Below, one piece after another: positions 45,321 through 56,306 of a stretch of 64,000 nucleotides of DNA. Every line of letters begins with the position of its first letter. Positions within the stretch are counted from its first letter, which is position 1. This DNA comes from Bordetella parapertussis (GTDB lineage: Bacteria; Pseudomonadota; Gammaproteobacteria; Burkholderiales; SG8-39): positions 1 to 64,000 of the forward strand of contig CAMAXP010000002.1 of the NCBI GenBank assembly GCA_945862265.1, written 5' to 3'. A model generated the notes under the pieces. That model saw only the letters and a list, made by a program, of their open reading frames with translations. It was not told where the DNA came from and made no database searches. Both the position numbers and the translations under genes were made by a program.

Positions 45321-46313
45321 ATGGGCTCCCGCCTCCCGGTGATCGCCCTCACCACGGGCGAGCCGGCAGGCATCGGCCCGGACCTGGCGCTTGCGCTTGT
45401 GCGTGAGGCGTTTCCCGCCCGCATCGTATTGATCGGTGACCAGGGCATGCTGGCCGAACGCTGCCGCGTGCTCGGCCTGGCCGCCGTGCTGCGTCCCTAC
45501 TCCGCGGGCGGAATACCCTTTTCCGGCGCCCTTGAGGTCGAGCATATTTCGCTCGCCGCTCCGGTCCGCCCTGGCCACCTCGATCCCGTCAACGGGCGCT
45601 ATGTGCTTGCCGTGCTGGATCGCGCGGTCGACGGCTGCCTGTCCGGCGAATTCGACGCGATGGTCACAGCGCCTGTGCACAAGGGCGTGATCAACGATGC
45701 GGGCGTTGCCTTCACCGGGCATACCGAGTACCTCGCACAGCGAACGGACACCGGGCATGTGGTCATGATGCTGGTGGGCGGGGGCTTGCGTGTCGCGCTG
45801 GCCACCACGCACCTTGCGCTGGCGGACGTGCCGAGGGCGATCACCCCGGCCAGCCTGACCGAGACGCTGCGGGTGGTCCACGCGAGCCTGCGTGACCGGT
45901 TCGGGATCGCCAATCCACGGATCCTGGTCTCGGGACTGAACCCGCACAGCGGCGAATCGGGGCACCTGGGCCGCGAGGAAATCGACGTGATCGAACCGGT
46001 GATCCGCGCCCTTGTGGCCGAAGGCATGGCGCTCGAGGGGCCGGTGCCGGCCGACACCCTGTTCGTGCCGGAGCGCCTCAAGCGCGGCGATTGCGCGCTG
46101 GCGATGTTCCATGACCAGGGCCTGCCCGTCCTCAAATACGCGAGCTTCGGCCGCGGCGTGAACGTCACGCTCGGCCTGCCGATCGTTCGTACCTCGGTGG
46201 ACCATGGCACCGCGCTGGACCTCGCGGGCACCGGGCGCGCCGACGCCGGCAGCCTCATCGAAGCCCTGCACCTCGCGCTGGAACTGGCCCGCTCGGGCCG
46301 TCCGGCGGGCTGA
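45321..46313 (+). CDS. pdxA: 4-hydroxythreonine-4-phosphate dehydrogenase
   Basis: This 330-residue NAD- and metal-dependent enzyme works in pyridoxal phosphate synthesis. Typical parts are TTGEPAGIGPDLAL, TAPVHKGVINDAG, GHTEYLA with a metal histidine, GLNPHSGE and the AMFHDQGLPVLK segment. It is three bases after surA. Confidence 0.96.
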   Translation: MGSRLPVIALTTGEPAGIGPDLALALVREAFPARIVLIGDQGMLAERCRVLGLAAVLRPYSAGGIPFSGALEVEHISLAAPVRPGHLDPVNGRYVLAVLDRAVDGCLSGEFDAMVTAPVHKGVINDAGVAFTGHTEYLAQRTDTGHVVMMLVGGGLRVALATTHLALADVPRAITPASLTETLRVVHASLRDRFGIANPRILVSGLNPHSGESGHLGREEIDVIEPVIRALVAEGMALEGPVPADTLFVPERLKRGDCALAMFHDQGLPVLKYASFGRGVNVTLGLPIVRTSVDHGTALDLAGTGRADAGSLIEALHLALELARSGRPAG

Positions 46314-46315
46314 CG

Positions 46316-47113
46316 ATGGCGCACATCCCGCGCAAGCGCTTCGGGCAGCATTTCCTGCACGACCCTTGGGTGTTGTCGCGGATCGTGGATGCGATCGCGC
46401 CGCAGGCCGGCGACGCGCTGGTCGAAATCGGGCCGGGCGAAGGCGCGCTGACGCGGCCGCTGCTCGCACGCATCCCGTCGCTGACCGCGGTCGAGATCGA
46501 CCGGGACCTGGCCGCCGCGCTGGTCGCGGAGTTCCCGCCGGAGCGACTGCGGGTGATCGTCGCCGACGCGCTCGACTACGACTTCTCGGCGCTGCCCACG
46601 GGGCTGCGCGTGGTCGGCAACCTGCCTTACAACGTTTCCACGCCGTTGCTCTTCCACCTTGCGGCGTTCGCCGATCGGGTTCGCGACATGCACTTCATGC
46701 TGCAACTGGAGGTGGTCGACCGGATGGCCGCGAGTCATTCAACGCCGGCGTACGGCCGGCTGTCCGTGATGCTGCAGCGGCGGTTCCGGATCCAGCGCCT
46801 GTTCAAGGTCGCGCCGGGCGCCTTCCGTCCGCCGCCCAAGGTCGAGTCCGCCGTGGTCCGCCTCACGCCGCTGCCGGCGGCCGAAGTGGTGCCCTTGGAC
46901 GAGAGGCTGTTCGGCACCGTGGTGACCCGGGCTTTCGGCGCGCGCCGGAAGACGCTGCGCAACGCGCTGATTTCGCTGATCGACGCGCAAGGGCTGAGCG
47001 CCCTGGGCATCGACCCGGGCTTGCGGCCGGAGAACGTGTCTCCGGAAGATTATACAAGAATCGCTATCGATATTGCCCGGAGAGCGTCTCCTGGAGCCGA
47101 GGTTAAGAAGTAA
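46316..47113 (+). CDS. rsmA: 16S rRNA (adenine-1518/1519) dimethyltransferase
   Basis: This 265-residue KsgA enzyme dimethylates two adjacent adenines near the 3' end of 16S rRNA. It shows KRFGQHFLHDP, the SAM motif VEIGPGEGALT and the catalytic NLPYNVSTPLL. It lies two bases after pdxA, in the conserved lptD-surA-pdxA-rsmA order. Confidence 0.97.
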   Translation: MAHIPRKRFGQHFLHDPWVLSRIVDAIAPQAGDALVEIGPGEGALTRPLLARIPSLTAVEIDRDLAAALVAEFPPERLRVIVADALDYDFSALPTGLRVVGNLPYNVSTPLLFHLAAFADRVRDMHFMLQLEVVDRMAASHSTPAYGRLSVMLQRRFRIQRLFKVAPGAFRPPPKVESAVVRLTPLPAAEVVPLDERLFGTVVTRAFGARRKTLRNALISLIDAQGLSALGIDPGLRPENVSPEDYTRIAIDIARRASPGAEVKK

Positions 47114-47123
47114 TTCCCTGAAA

Positions 47124-47513
47124 TTAAGCGGGCTTCCTCTCGATGAACTCGATCTTGTAGCCGTCGGGATCCTCGACAAATGCGATCACCGTGGTGCCGA
47201 ACTTGACCGGCCCTGCCTCGCGGGTGACCTTGCCTCCGCCCGTCCGCGCCTGCTCGCATGCCTTCGCCGCGTCCGGCACTTCCACGGCGAGGTGGCCGAA
47301 AGCGCTGCCGGGGTCGTACTTCTCCACGCCGTAGTTGTAGGTCAGCTCGAGGACCGCATTGGCCGACTCTTCGCCATAGCCGACAAAGGCCAGCGTGTAC
47401 TTGCCGTCCGGCACGTCCTTCTGGCGCAGCACGCGCATGCCGAGCACCGAGGTATAGAAGGCAATCGAACGCTCGAGGTTGCCGACGCGCAGCATGGTGT
47501 GCAGGAATCGCAT
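47124..47513 (-). CDS. gloA: Lactoylglutathione lyase (glyoxalase I)
   Basis: This 129-residue metalloenzyme converts the glutathione adduct of methylglyoxal to lactoylglutathione. The four metal ligands of the E. coli enzyme are at the same numbers: H5, E56, H74 and E122. AAGGAG lies five bases before the ATG. It converges with rsmA. Glutathione would come from gshA. Confidence 0.96.
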   Translation of the reverse strand: MRFLHTMLRVGNLERSIAFYTSVLGMRVLRQKDVPDGKYTLAFVGYGEESANAVLELTYNYGVEKYDPGSAFGHLAVEVPDAAKACEQARTGGGKVTREAGPVKFGTTVIAFVEDPDGYKIEFIERKPA

Positions 47514-47522
47514 GGTGTCTCC

Positions 47523-48287
47523 TTAGAAGATGGGCAGGCCGGCGGCAGCGAGGTCGAGGCTGCGCCGCGCGGCACGGAAGTCAGGATACAGCCTCTCGAC
47601 CACGGCCCAGAATCGCGGCGAGTGGTTCAATTCGACGAGGTGCGCCACTTCATGGGCTACGACGTAGTCGGCGAGGTCGGGCGCCACGTGCACGAGGCGC
47701 CACGAGAGCCGGATCCGGCCGTCCTGCGTGCAGACACCCCACTGCGTCCGCGCATTCGACATCGCCACCTTCGGCTGCGGGCGCCCGATCAGGCTTGCGT
47801 AATGCACCACGCGCGGCGTCAGGATCTCGAGCGCGTGCGACTTCAACCATCGCGCCAGCTCGACCTTGACCCGGGCGCGCTCGTCGGGCCGGCGCAACTG
47901 GACCAGCAGCCGGTCGCCGTCCACCTGGATCCGCTTGGGCCCTTCCGAGAGCTCGAGCGTCAGTGTCCGGCCAAAAAGCGGGATCGGCTCGCCGTGCGCG
48001 CCGCCGACGCGCAGCGGCCGGCCGGCCTTGGACCACTCGTCGAGCTTTTTCAGGATCCAGTGCGTCTTCTCGAGCAGGAATCGCTCGATCTCGACCCATG
48101 GCGCAAAGTAGGGGGCGGCGACGGCGAGGCCGTCGGCGTCGATCGAGATGCCGATGGTGCGGCGGCGCGAGCGCGCGAAACGGAACTCCACCACCCGCGT
48201 GCCGAGTTGCACGAGCCGCCGGGCAGCGGTGCGCGGCTCCTCTGCTGCGTCAGCGCCGAAAAGCGTCAGCTGCTGCGGGCCGGGCAT
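47523..48287 (-). CDS. YgjP-like (DUF45) metallopeptidase-fold protein
   Basis: This 254-residue protein has the zinc motif VVAHEVAHLVELNHSPRFW (HExxH plus a downstream H) near its C-terminus and the N-terminal RSRRRTIGISIDADGLAVAAP typical of the DUF45/YgjP family. The activity of this family is not well settled; proteolysis and UTP hydrolysis have been proposed for members. Its start overlaps the end of plsC by 22 bases. Confidence 0.88.
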   Translation of the reverse strand: MPGPQQLTLFGADAAEEPRTAARRLVQLGTRVVEFRFARSRRRTIGISIDADGLAVAAPYFAPWVEIERFLLEKTHWILKKLDEWSKAGRPLRVGGAHGEPIPLFGRTLTLELSEGPKRIQVDGDRLLVQLRRPDERARVKVELARWLKSHALEILTPRVVHYASLIGRPQPKVAMSNARTQWGVCTQDGRIRLSWRLVHVAPDLADYVVAHEVAHLVELNHSPRFWAVVERLYPDFRAARRSLDLAAAGLPIF

Positions 48288-48985
48288 AGTTCTGATTGTT
48301 GTTGCTCGATCCAGCGTTCGGTCTCTGCGATCACTTCGGCGGGGTCGCGCCCGGCGGTCGGGATGGCCGGGCCGATGCGCATGGTGATGGTGCCGGGATG
48401 CTTCATGAAGGAGTTCTTCGGCCAATAGAGACCGGCATTGTGCGCCACCGGCACGACGGGCGCGCCGGTCTGCACTGCCAGCCATGCGCCGCCGGACTGG
48501 TACTTGCGCTGGGTGCCCGGGGTCACGCGGGTGCCTTCCGGGAAGATCACGACCCAGAACCCCTGCGCGATCCGCTCCTTGCCCAGACGCGCGAGCTGGC
48601 GCAGGGCGGTGCGGCCCTTGGCGCGATCGATCGCGATGGGGCTCATCATCGCGAGGCCCCAGCCGAAGAACGGGATCCACAGGAGTTCGCGCTTCAGCAC
48701 ATGCACCTGCGGCGGGAAGACCGTCTGGAACGCCAGCGTCTCCCACGCGGACTGGTGCTTGGAGAGGATCACGCACGGCTCGGCAGGCAGGTTCTCGCGG
48801 CCTTCGACCCTGTAGTCGAGCCCGCAGGCGTGCCGCGCGATGAACAACATGATCTTGGACCACCAGGAAATCACGCGAAAGCGTCCCATGCGCGACAACG
48901 GGAAGCTCAGCACCGACAGCACCGCGAAGGGTGGGGTGACCAGGAGCAGCGCGGCGGCGAAGAGCACCGAGCGCAGGGCCGTCAT
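48266..48985 (-). CDS. plsC: 1-acyl-sn-glycerol-3-phosphate acyltransferase
   Basis: This 239-residue membrane-associated enzyme makes phosphatidic acid. The catalytic block reads KHQSAWE, with Glu where many family members have Asp in HX4D; FPEGTR is intact. One or two N-terminal membrane segments (about 5-28) are visible. The ATG overlaps the gmhB stop by four bases. Confidence 0.93.
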   Translation of the reverse strand: MTALRSVLFAAALLLVTPPFAVLSVLSFPLSRMGRFRVISWWSKIMLFIARHACGLDYRVEGRENLPAEPCVILSKHQSAWETLAFQTVFPPQVHVLKRELLWIPFFGWGLAMMSPIAIDRAKGRTALRQLARLGKERIAQGFWVVIFPEGTRVTPGTQRKYQSGGAWLAVQTGAPVVPVAHNAGLYWPKNSFMKHPGTITMRIGPAIPTAGRDPAEVIAETERWIEQQQSELCPARSS

Positions 48986-49539
48986 GCGGGGCGCGGCTCC
49001 GCGCGTTGCTCGACCAGGTGGCTCGCAAACGCCGCGAGATCGGCAAAGATCTCGGTGCCCTCGGGCAGTCCACCTGCTTCGCGCGTCATGCGGCCCTTGC
49101 CGGTCAGCACCAGCACGGGCCTTGCGCCGGCGGCCACGGCAGCCTGCAGGTCCTTGAGGGAATCACCGACGAAGGGCACCCCAGCGAGGGGCACGTTCAG
49201 GCGCCGCTCGATCTCGTGCAGCATGCCGGGCATGGGCTTGCGGCAGGCGCAGTGCGCATCCGCTGCATGCGGGCAGAAAAAGATCGCCTCGATCCGCCCG
49301 CCCGCCTGGATCACGGTCCGGTGCATGACATCGTGGATCGCGTTGAGGGTGCTCATGTCGAACAGCCCCCGCGCAACGCCCGACTGGTTGGTGGCCACCA
49401 GGATGCGCCAGCCCGCCTGCGTGAGCCGGGCGATGGCCTCGATGCTGCCCTTGACGGGCTTCCACTCGGCCGGCGACTTGATGTACTGGTCGCTGTCGTG
49501 GTTGATGACCCCGTCGCGGTCGAGCATGAGGATCTTCAT
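48982..49539 (-). CDS. gmhB: D-glycero-beta-D-manno-heptose-1,7-bisphosphate 7-phosphatase
   Basis: This 185-residue HAD phosphatase works in the ADP-heptose pathway for the lipopolysaccharide core. D7 and D9 in MLDRDGVIN are the nucleophile and acid, and zinc is held by the C-H-C-C set in [16 protein letters not shown]. It overlaps both neighbours by four bases (glyS and plsC). Confidence 0.95.
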   Translation of the reverse strand: MKILMLDRDGVINHDSDQYIKSPAEWKPVKGSIEAIARLTQAGWRILVATNQSGVARGLFDMSTLNAIHDVMHRTVIQAGGRIEAIFFCPHAADAHCACRKPMPGMLHEIERRLNVPLAGVPFVGDSLKDLQAAVAAGARPVLVLTGKGRMTREAGGLPEGTEIFADLAAFASHLVEQRAEPRPA

Positions 49540-51587
49540 GCGGCGAGCTTGGAGATGTCGGCAACGCGGTTCATCAGGCCGTCCAGCTGGCCGAGCAGCG
49601 CGAGGCGGTTGGCGCGCAGGGCCGCGTCCTCGGCGTTGACCATCACGTCGTCGAAGAAGCGGTCGACTTCGGTGCGCATGCCGGCGAGCAGGTGCAGCGC
49701 GCCGCTGTAGTCGAGCGCGTCGATGCTCGACTGGATTTTCGGGGCCAGTGCACCGACCGAGGCGAAGAGGGCCTTTTCCGCGGGCTCCTGCAGGAGGGCT
49801 GCACTGGCGGGCGCGGATTGCGCGTCGCTCTTCTTGAGGATGTTGCGGATCCGCTTGTTGGCGGCGGAGAGGCTGGCCGCTTCCGGCAGCTTGCGAAAGC
49901 CCTGGACCGCATCGAGCCGGGCGGGGACGAGGTCCATCCGCGTCGGCGACTGGCTGGCCACGGCTTCGATCTCGTCCGGGGCGTAGCCGTGATCCTTCAG
50001 CTGGTTGCGCAGCCGGTCCAGCATGAAGGCATAGACGTCCGCAGCCGTGGCGGCTGGAAGCTTCGCGTCCTGGAATCCTGCCGCTGCGTCCTGCAAGAGG
50101 GTGTCCAGCGCGAGCGGCAGCTTCGCCTCGAGCAGGATGCGCAGCACACCCAGCGCGTGACGGCGGAGGGCGAAGGGATCCTTGTCGCCTGTCGGGGCGC
50201 CGCCGATGCCGAAGATCCCCACCAGCGTGTCGAGCTTGTCGGCCAGCGCGACCGCTGCGGCAACGGGGCCTTCGGGCAGCCGGTCGCCGGCAAACCTCGG
50301 GCGGTAGTGCGCCTCGATCGCGTCGGCGACCGCGGCCGGTTCATTGTCATGGAGGGCGTAGTAGCGGCCCATCGTGCCCTGCAGCTCGGGAAACTCTCCG
50401 ACCATGCCGGTGATCAGGTCGGCCTTCGCCAGCCAGGCGGCGCGTTCGGCCAGCGCCGCATCGGCGCCCAGGGCGCGCGCGATTTTCCCGGCGAGCAACT
50501 GCACGCGTTCCGTGCGTTCGAGCTGGGTGCCCAGCTTGTTGTGATAGACGACTTTGCCAAGGAGCGGCACGCGCGTTTCGAGGCGGGTCTTGCGGTCCTG
50601 GGTGTAGAAGAACCGCGCGTCTTCCAGCCGCGGCCGCACCACGCGCTGGTTGCCGCCGACAATGTGCTTCGGGTCGGCCACGTCGATATTCGACACGATC
50701 AGGAATTTCGGCAGCAACTTGCCTGCGGCATCGAACAGCGGGAAGTATTTCTGGTTCTGCCGCATCGTGAGGATCAGGCACTCCTGCGGAACCTCGAGGA
50801 ACTGGGTGTCGAACGCGCCGACGTACACGGTCGGGTGCTCGACCAGGGCCGTGACTTCATCGAGCAGGTCGGCATAGTCGCCGAGGCTCGCCGCAAGCTC
50901 CGCCGCCTTCGAAACCAGTGCCGTGTCGATCTGCGCCTTGCGGTCCGCGAACGACGCGATCACCTTGCCGTCCGCCTTTAGTCGGGCTTCGTATTCATCG
51001 GCATTCGCCAGGGTGATGTCGCCCGAACTCATGAAGCGGTGTCCGCGGGTGACATTGCCCGACGCAAGGCCCAGCACCACGCCGGGCACAACGCGCGCAC
51101 CGTGCAGCATGACGAGCTTGTGCACGGGCCGCACGAACTGGGCATCGCCGTCGCCCCAGCGCATCACCTTGGGGATCGGGAGCTTCTTGAGTGCGTCCTC
51201 GATTTTGCCGGCGAGGGCCGCATCCAGCGAATTCCCTGCGGCGGTCACCTTGGCGATAAAGATCTTGCCCTTGGGGCCGTCGCGCTGTTCGAGCGCTTCG
51301 ACCGCCACGCCGTTCTTCTTGGCAAAGCCGGCGACGGCCGGGGCTGCGGCGGTGACGGGCGGGCCCTGCACTTCGCGGGCGACGTCCGGGGCCTTGCCGA
51401 GCACGCCGGTGACCTTGACGGCGAGCCGCCGCGGCGTGGCGTAGAAGGCCGCGACACTGGCGTCGCCGAGGAAGCCGTCCTTCTTCAGGTCGGCTACCAG
51501 CGCCTCGCCAAAAGCCTGCGACAGGCGTGCAAGCGATTTCGGCGGCAATTCCTCGGTGAGGAGTTCAACGAGCAGCGTGGCATCCAT
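49536..51587 (-). CDS. glyS: Glycyl-tRNA synthetase beta subunit
   Basis: This 683-residue beta chain of the heterotetrameric glycyl-tRNA synthetase starts with [15 protein letters not shown] and carries an HD-like core and a C-terminal tRNA-binding region (about 570-683). It is one base after glyQ, so the two subunits are made together. Confidence 0.97.
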   Translation of the reverse strand: MDATLLVELLTEELPPKSLARLSQAFGEALVADLKKDGFLGDASVAAFYATPRRLAVKVTGVLGKAPDVAREVQGPPVTAAAPAVAGFAKKNGVAVEALEQRDGPKGKIFIAKVTAAGNSLDAALAGKIEDALKKLPIPKVMRWGDGDAQFVRPVHKLVMLHGARVVPGVVLGLASGNVTRGHRFMSSGDITLANADEYEARLKADGKVIASFADRKAQIDTALVSKAAELAASLGDYADLLDEVTALVEHPTVYVGAFDTQFLEVPQECLILTMRQNQKYFPLFDAAGKLLPKFLIVSNIDVADPKHIVGGNQRVVRPRLEDARFFYTQDRKTRLETRVPLLGKVVYHNKLGTQLERTERVQLLAGKIARALGADAALAERAAWLAKADLITGMVGEFPELQGTMGRYYALHDNEPAAVADAIEAHYRPRFAGDRLPEGPVAAAVALADKLDTLVGIFGIGGAPTGDKDPFALRRHALGVLRILLEAKLPLALDTLLQDAAAGFQDAKLPAATAADVYAFMLDRLRNQLKDHGYAPDEIEAVASQSPTRMDLVPARLDAVQGFRKLPEAASLSAANKRIRNILKKSDAQSAPASAALLQEPAEKALFASVGALAPKIQSSIDALDYSGALHLLAGMRTEVDRFFDDVMVNAEDAALRANRLALLGQLDGLMNRVADISKLAA

Positions 51588-51588
51588 C

Positions 51589-52476
51589 TCAGGCCGCCTT
51601 CGCCGGTTTGGCGAGCATCGGAAAGCCGAGTGCTTCGCGCGAATCGTAGTAGGCCTGCGCCACCAGCCGGGACAGCACGCGCACACGACCAATGTAGGCG
51701 GCGCGCTCGGTCACCGAAATCGCGCCGTGCGCGTCGAGCAGGTTGAAGGTGTGCGAGCACTTCATGACCATCTCGTAGGCGGGCAGCGCGAGGCCGACGC
51801 GGATCAGGTTCTTCGCCTCGCCCTCGAAATCGGTAAACAGGCGCAGCAGCAGTTCCACGTTCGAGTGCTCGAAGTTGTACTTCGATTGCTCGACTTCGTT
51901 CTGGTGGTACACGTCGCCGTAGCTCACGCCCGGCGTCCACACGAGGTCGTAGACGCTTTCCTTGTCCTGCAGGTACATCGCGAGCCGTTCCAGGCCGTAG
52001 GTGATTTCGCCGAGCACCGGCTTGCACGGGATGCTGCCCACTTCCTGGAAGTAGGTGAACTGGGTGACTTCCATCCCATCCAGCCACACTTCCCAACCCA
52101 GGCCCCAGGCGCCGAGCGTCGGCGACTCCCAGTCATCCTCGACGAAGCGGATGTCGTGCACCTTGGGATCCACGCCGATGGTGACGAGGGACTCGAGATA
52201 CAGTTCCTGGATGTTGGCCGGCGACGGCTTCATCGCCACCTGGTACTGGTAGTAGTGCTGCAGGCGGTTCGGGTTCTCCCCGTAGCGGCCGTCCTTGGGG
52301 CGCCGCGACGGTTGCACGTAGGCCGCCTTCCAGGGCTCCGGCCCGATGGCGCGCAGGAACGTCGCCGTGTGGAAGGTGCCGGCGCCGACTTCCATGTCGT
52401 AGGGCTGCAGCAGGACGCAGCCCTGCCTGTCCCAGAAATCGTTGAGCCGGAGGATGAGCTGCTGGAAGGTGATCAT
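51589..52476 (-). CDS. glyQ: Glycyl-tRNA synthetase alpha subunit
   Basis: This 295-residue catalytic chain has class II synthetase features: [21 protein letters not shown] and [20 protein letters not shown] (noted in part). Start MITFQQLIL is the family start. A TAAACT box about 50 bases upstream on the leftward strand may be its -10. Confidence 0.97.
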   Translation of the reverse strand: MITFQQLILRLNDFWDRQGCVLLQPYDMEVGAGTFHTATFLRAIGPEPWKAAYVQPSRRPKDGRYGENPNRLQHYYQYQVAMKPSPANIQELYLESLVTIGVDPKVHDIRFVEDDWESPTLGAWGLGWEVWLDGMEVTQFTYFQEVGSIPCKPVLGEITYGLERLAMYLQDKESVYDLVWTPGVSYGDVYHQNEVEQSKYNFEHSNVELLLRLFTDFEGEAKNLIRVGLALPAYEMVMKCSHTFNLLDAHGAISVTERAAYIGRVRVLSRLVAQAYYDSREALGFPMLAKPAKAA

Positions 52477-52534
52477 GGGCGGCGCGGCGCGGTGTGACCG
52501 CAGTGACGCGGTCGCCGAAAAAGAGGCGCGGAGT

Positions 52535-54031
52535 TTACCTTTTCCGTAGTGCGGCGGATAGCGCCAGCAGGGCGGCGGCCGCAGCCAGCGCAAGCCCGTT
52601 CCCATACCGCACGAAAGGCGTGGCACCCGAATAGCCACTGACTTCGACGTCGAGGCGGCCTTCCTGGTACTGCGGCAGGCGCGCGAGGACGCGGCCGTCG
52701 CGATCGATGGCCGCCGTCATGCCGGTGTTCGTCGCGGCGAGCAGGGCGCGCCCGGTTTCAAGGGAGCGCATGCGGGCCATCTGCAGGTGCTGGCCCGGCG
52801 CGAGGGTGTCGCCGAACCACGCCATGTTGCTGACGTTGACGAGCAGGGTCGCCTCGGGCAGCGGGCCGATGAGCTCCTCGCCGAACGCATCCTCGTAGCA
52901 GATGTTGACCGCGACTTTCTGCCCTGCGACCGCCAGGGGCGGTTGCGCTGTGCCGCCGCGGGTGAACTCCGACATCGGGATCTGCAGCACGTTCACGATC
53001 CAGCCGAAGCCGGGCAGGATGAACTCCCCGAACGGCACCAGGTGCGACTTGCTGTAGATCTGCGGCGGGGAGACGCCGAGGCTGACCACCGAATTGAAGT
53101 ACCTCTCCTGCCCGGTCCGGTAAGGAACACCAAGAAGGAGGTCGCCGCCGTTGCGCTTTGCGATCGCTTCGAGCGCGACCAGCTGCGCGGGGTCGATGCG
53201 GTCCAGGAACCGGGGCAGCGCCGTTTCGGGAAGCACGATCAGCTTCGCGCGGCTCGCCGAGGCCAGCCGCTCGTAGGCCGTGAACGTGCGCTCGAAGCGT
53301 TCCGGATCGAACTTGGTTTCCTGTGCGACGTTTCCCTGCAGCAGGCTCGCGGTCACGGGAGGGCCGTAGGGTTGGGTCCAGTCGACGGTGCGCAGGGTTG
53401 CCCCAACCGCAAGCACTACCCCGAGCAAGACGAGCGGCAGGCCGCGGGACTGCACGGTCGCAGCGCGCAGCACGAGGCCCGCGCATACCGCTGCAATGAG
53501 CGACAGCCCGTAGACACCGGTGACCGGGGCATAGCCTGCCACGGGCGTATCCGTTGCGGCGTAGCCGAGGACGAGCCATGGAAATCCCGTGAGCCCCCAT
53601 CCGCGCAGCAGTTCGGCCGCCATCCAGAGGGCCGGGAAGACGCAGAGTGCGCGCACGGCATCGCTCGCCGGGATGCGGTGCTGCGCGTAGCCCGCGGCCG
53701 CCAGCGGCCAGGAGAGGAAGGCACAATAGGCCAGCGTTGCGAATGCGGCGACCGGCATCGGCATCCCGCCGAACACGGAGAGGCTCACGTAGACCCAGGA
53801 CACCCCTGCAGTGAAAAGTCCCATGCCGTACGCGAACCCGATCCAGGCCGCATCCCGGGCGCGCGGCGCGCACATCCAGAGGTGGAACAGCAGGGCCGGG
53901 GAAAAGAGGGCCAGCGGATAGAGGCCGATCGGTTCGAAGGCGGGCACCAGTGCGGCGCCTGCAAGGTACGCGACGATCAGGGCCAGGCGCGGCCGGCCGG
54001 CCAACCGGTTGCGCGACAGCTGTGCGATCAA
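52535..54031 (-). CDS. lnt: Apolipoprotein N-acyltransferase
   Basis: This 498-residue inner-membrane enzyme adds the third acyl chain to lipoproteins. It has several N-terminal membrane spans (about 15-215) and a periplasmic nitrilase-like domain with catalytic residues E269 (VLPETALP), K328 ([10 protein letters not shown]) and C378 (NICYED). One more membrane span lies at the end. The ATG overlaps the corC stop by four bases. Confidence 0.96.
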   Translation of the reverse strand: MIAQLSRNRLAGRPRLALIVAYLAGAALVPAFEPIGLYPLALFSPALLFHLWMCAPRARDAAWIGFAYGMGLFTAGVSWVYVSLSVFGGMPMPVAAFATLAYCAFLSWPLAAAGYAQHRIPASDAVRALCVFPALWMAAELLRGWGLTGFPWLVLGYAATDTPVAGYAPVTGVYGLSLIAAVCAGLVLRAATVQSRGLPLVLLGVVLAVGATLRTVDWTQPYGPPVTASLLQGNVAQETKFDPERFERTFTAYERLASASRAKLIVLPETALPRFLDRIDPAQLVALEAIAKRNGGDLLLGVPYRTGQERYFNSVVSLGVSPPQIYSKSHLVPFGEFILPGFGWIVNVLQIPMSEFTRGGTAQPPLAVAGQKVAVNICYEDAFGEELIGPLPEATLLVNVSNMAWFGDTLAPGQHLQMARMRSLETGRALLAATNTGMTAAIDRDGRVLARLPQYQEGRLDVEVSGYSGATPFVRYGNGLALAAAAALLALSAALRKR

Positions 54032-54852
54032 GCCTTGGGCTTTTCGACGATCAGCGTGTAGACGCGCCGGCTGTCCGCACGCAGCACCTGGAACCGCAGG
54101 CTTTCGAGCGCAATCGACTCGCCGCGCTTGGGCAGGCGGCCGAGGTGGGCGATCACCAGCCCGCCGACGGTGTCGAAGTCTTCGTCCGGGAATTCCGTCC
54201 CGAACGCTGCGTTGAAGTCGGCGATCTGCGTGAGCGCCTTCACGCGGTAGCGCCCGCTCGACTCGAGGATGATGTTGTCGCTGGCCTCGTCGAAATCGTA
54301 CTCGTCCTCGATTTCGCCGACGATCTGCTCGAGCACGTCCTCGATCGTGACGAGACCCGCCACGCCGCCGTATTCGTCGACCACGATGGCCATGTGGTTG
54401 CGGCTGGCGCGGAACTCGCGCAGCAGCACGTTGAGGCGCTTGGATTCGGGCACGAAGATCGCCGGGCGCAGCATCTCGCGGACGTTGAACTCCTCCTCGC
54501 CCGCGTAGTGGCGCAGCAGGTCCTTGGCGAGCAGCACGCCGATCACGTCGTCGCGGTTCTCGCCGATCACGGGAAAGCGCGAGTGCGCGGTGGAGATCAC
54601 CACTGGGATGAACTGCCCGATCGGCTCGTTGATGTCGATCACGTCCATCTGCGCGCGCGGGATCATGATGTCGCGCACCTGCATTTCGGACACCGTCATC
54701 GCGCCTTCGATGATCGACAGCGCATCCGCATCGAGCAGGTTCTTGCGGTAGGCGGAGCGCAGGAGCTGGGTGAGCTGCGCGCGGTCGGCAGGCTCGCGCA
54801 GGACCATCGCCGCGAGGCGCTCGAGCAGAGTAGGGGGTTCGGGATCGCTCAT
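54028..54852 (-). CDS. corC: CorC-type CBS-domain protein
   Basis: This 274-residue cytosolic protein has two CBS domains (about 55-185; VRDIMIPRAQMDVIDI, VVDEYGGVAGLVTIEDVLEQIVGEI) and a C-terminal CorC/HlyC domain. It is linked to magnesium/cobalt efflux in enterobacteria and forms the conserved ybeY-corC-lnt cluster. A TACAAT box lies 10 bases before its ATG. Confidence 0.93.
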   Translation of the reverse strand: MSDPEPPTLLERLAAMVLREPADRAQLTQLLRSAYRKNLLDADALSIIEGAMTVSEMQVRDIMIPRAQMDVIDINEPIGQFIPVVISTAHSRFPVIGENRDDVIGVLLAKDLLRHYAGEEEFNVREMLRPAIFVPESKRLNVLLREFRASRNHMAIVVDEYGGVAGLVTIEDVLEQIVGEIEDEYDFDEASDNIILESSGRYRVKALTQIADFNAAFGTEFPDEDFDTVGGLVIAHLGRLPKRGESIALESLRFQVLRADSRRVYTLIVEKPKA

Positions 54853-54862
54853 GGGATGGCGT

Positions 54863-54868
54863 ATTGTA
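54863..54868 (-). promoter_or_regulatory. Putative -10 box of corC-lnt
   Basis: TACAAT on the leftward strand ends ten bases before the corC ATG, inside the 34-base gap after ybeY. No ribosome site follows. It suggests a short-leader internal promoter. Confidence 0.4.
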
Positions 54869-54886
54869 CCGGGCCGCGCCTGGCGC

Positions 54887-55345
54887 CTAGATCAGGTACG
54901 GATTCGGGTGTCCGAGGCGCTTCAGAATGCGCTTTTCGGCCCGCTCCATCCGCGCCGCGTCCGCTGCGTCTTCGTGGTCGTAGCCGCGCATGTGCAGGAT
55001 CCCGTGCACGGCAAGGTGCGCGAAGTGTTGCGCGAGCGTCTTGCCCTGCTCGGCGGCTTCCCGGGCCACGACCGCAGGGCAGATCACGATGTCGCCCGCG
55101 TCCTTGCCGTAAGCGAAGGTCAGCACGTTGGTGGCGTAGTCCTTGCCGCGGTAGGCAAGGTTGAGCCTGCGGCCTTCTGCGGCGCCGACCAGCCGGACGG
55201 TGACTTCGGCGTATCCGGGCAGGGCGGCGCGGACCCACGCACGGAACCGCGCCGGGGCCGGGACGCGGCGCGAACGGCTGGCGTCCTGCACACGCACCCG
55301 GGCTTCACGCCGGATCGGTTTTTTTTGCGTGCTCTTCGTAGGCAT
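54887..55345 (-). CDS. ybeY: Endoribonuclease YbeY
   Basis: This 152-residue enzyme acts in 16S rRNA 3'-end maturation and ribosome quality control. The zinc motif HGILHMRGYDHE uses H114, H118 and H124. The start MPTKSTQKK at 55345 gives a 41-base overlap with the end of phoH; later starts would shorten the basic N-terminus but spare the fold. Confidence 0.93.
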   Translation of the reverse strand: MPTKSTQKKPIRREARVRVQDASRSRRVPAPARFRAWVRAALPGYAEVTVRLVGAAEGRRLNLAYRGKDYATNVLTFAYGKDAGDIVICPAVVAREAAEQGKTLAQHFAHLAVHGILHMRGYDHEDAADAARMERAEKRILKRLGHPNPYLI

Positions 55346-56306
55346 GGACGATCCGCGCAACGAGCGGATGCCGGACGACATCCTCGGCGAGGAACTCGGT
55401 GAACGCGATGCCGCGCACCTGCGCGAGGATCGCGCGCGATTCGATGAGCCCGCTCTTCTGGCCGCGGGCGAGGTCGATCTGCGTCACGTCGCCAGTCACC
55501 ACCGCCTTGGCGCCGAAGCCGATGCGCGTAAGGAACATCTTCATCTGCTCGGGCGTGGTGTTCTGCGCCTCGTCGAGGATGATGAAGGCGTGATTGAGCG
55601 TGCGCCCGCGCATGTAGGCCAGCGGCGCAAGCTCGATGGTGCCCCTCTCCAGCAAGCGGCCCACGGTGTCGAACCCCATCAGGTCGTAGAGTGCGTCGTA
55701 GAGCGGGCGCAGGTACGGGTCGACCTTCTGCGCGAGGTCGCCGGGGAGGAAGCCGAGGCGTTCGCCGGCTTCCACTGCCGGGCGCACCAGCACGATGCGC
55801 TGCACGAGGTCGCGTTCGAGCGCGTCGACGGCGCAAGCCACCGCGAGGAAGGTCTTGCCCGTGCCTGCCGGCCCGATGCCGAACGTGATGTCGTGCGCGA
55901 GGATGCTCTTGATGTATTCGTTCTGGCGCGGGGTGCGGCCGTGAAGGTCGGGGCGGCGCGTAAGCAGTTGCGCGGGCTCGCCCGCTTCAGGGGTGCTGGC
56001 GCGAACGCGTGTGTGCTTCAACTCGGTGAGGCCCAGCTGCACGTCCTCCAGCAGGAGGTCGTCCTTCACGGCCTTGGCGTAAAAGTATTCCAGCGCCCGG
56101 CCCGCGTCCCTGCACTGCGCCGGGTCGCCCTTCAGCGTAAAGCCGGCCCCGCGGCGCGCGATCGACACGTCGAGCGCCGATTCGATCTGGCGCAGGTTCG
56201 TGTCCATCGGGCCGCACAGCCGCGCAAGGCGATGATTGTCGACCGGATCGAAGCGGATCTCGGGCGGACGGTTGTCCGTCTTGCGGGGGGAGGGCTTGCT
56301 ACGCAT
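55305..56306 (-). CDS. ybeZ: PhoH-like ATPase (YbeZ)
   Basis: This 333-residue P-loop ATPase has Walker A GPAGTGKT (145-152) and Walker [12 protein letters not shown]. It is encoded beside ybeY in most bacteria and probably assists RNA processing. It overlaps miaB by eight bases. Confidence 0.94.
   Translation of the reverse strand: MRSKPSPRKTDNRPPEIRFDPVDNHRLARLCGPMDTNLRQIESALDVSIARRGAGFTLKGDPAQCRDAGRALEYFYAKAVKDDLLLEDVQLGLTELKHTRVRASTPEAGEPAQLLTRRPDLHGRTPRQNEYIKSILAHDITFGIGPAGTGKTFLAVACAVDALERDLVQRIVLVRPAVEAGERLGFLPGDLAQKVDPYLRPLYDALYDLMGFDTVGRLLERGTIELAPLAYMRGRTLNHAFIILDEAQNTTPEQMKMFLTRIGFGAKAVVTGDVTQIDLARGQKSGLIESRAILAQVRGIAFTEFLAEDVVRHPLVARIVHAYEEHAKKTDPA

Noticed and set aside
43896..46469. 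An open frame of about 857 codons on the leftward strand across surA, pdxA and rsmA
   Set aside because: It is antisense to three well-supported genes. Its composition is the low-complexity Arg/His/Asp-rich type expected from the reverse strand of GC-rich codons, and it resembles no family.
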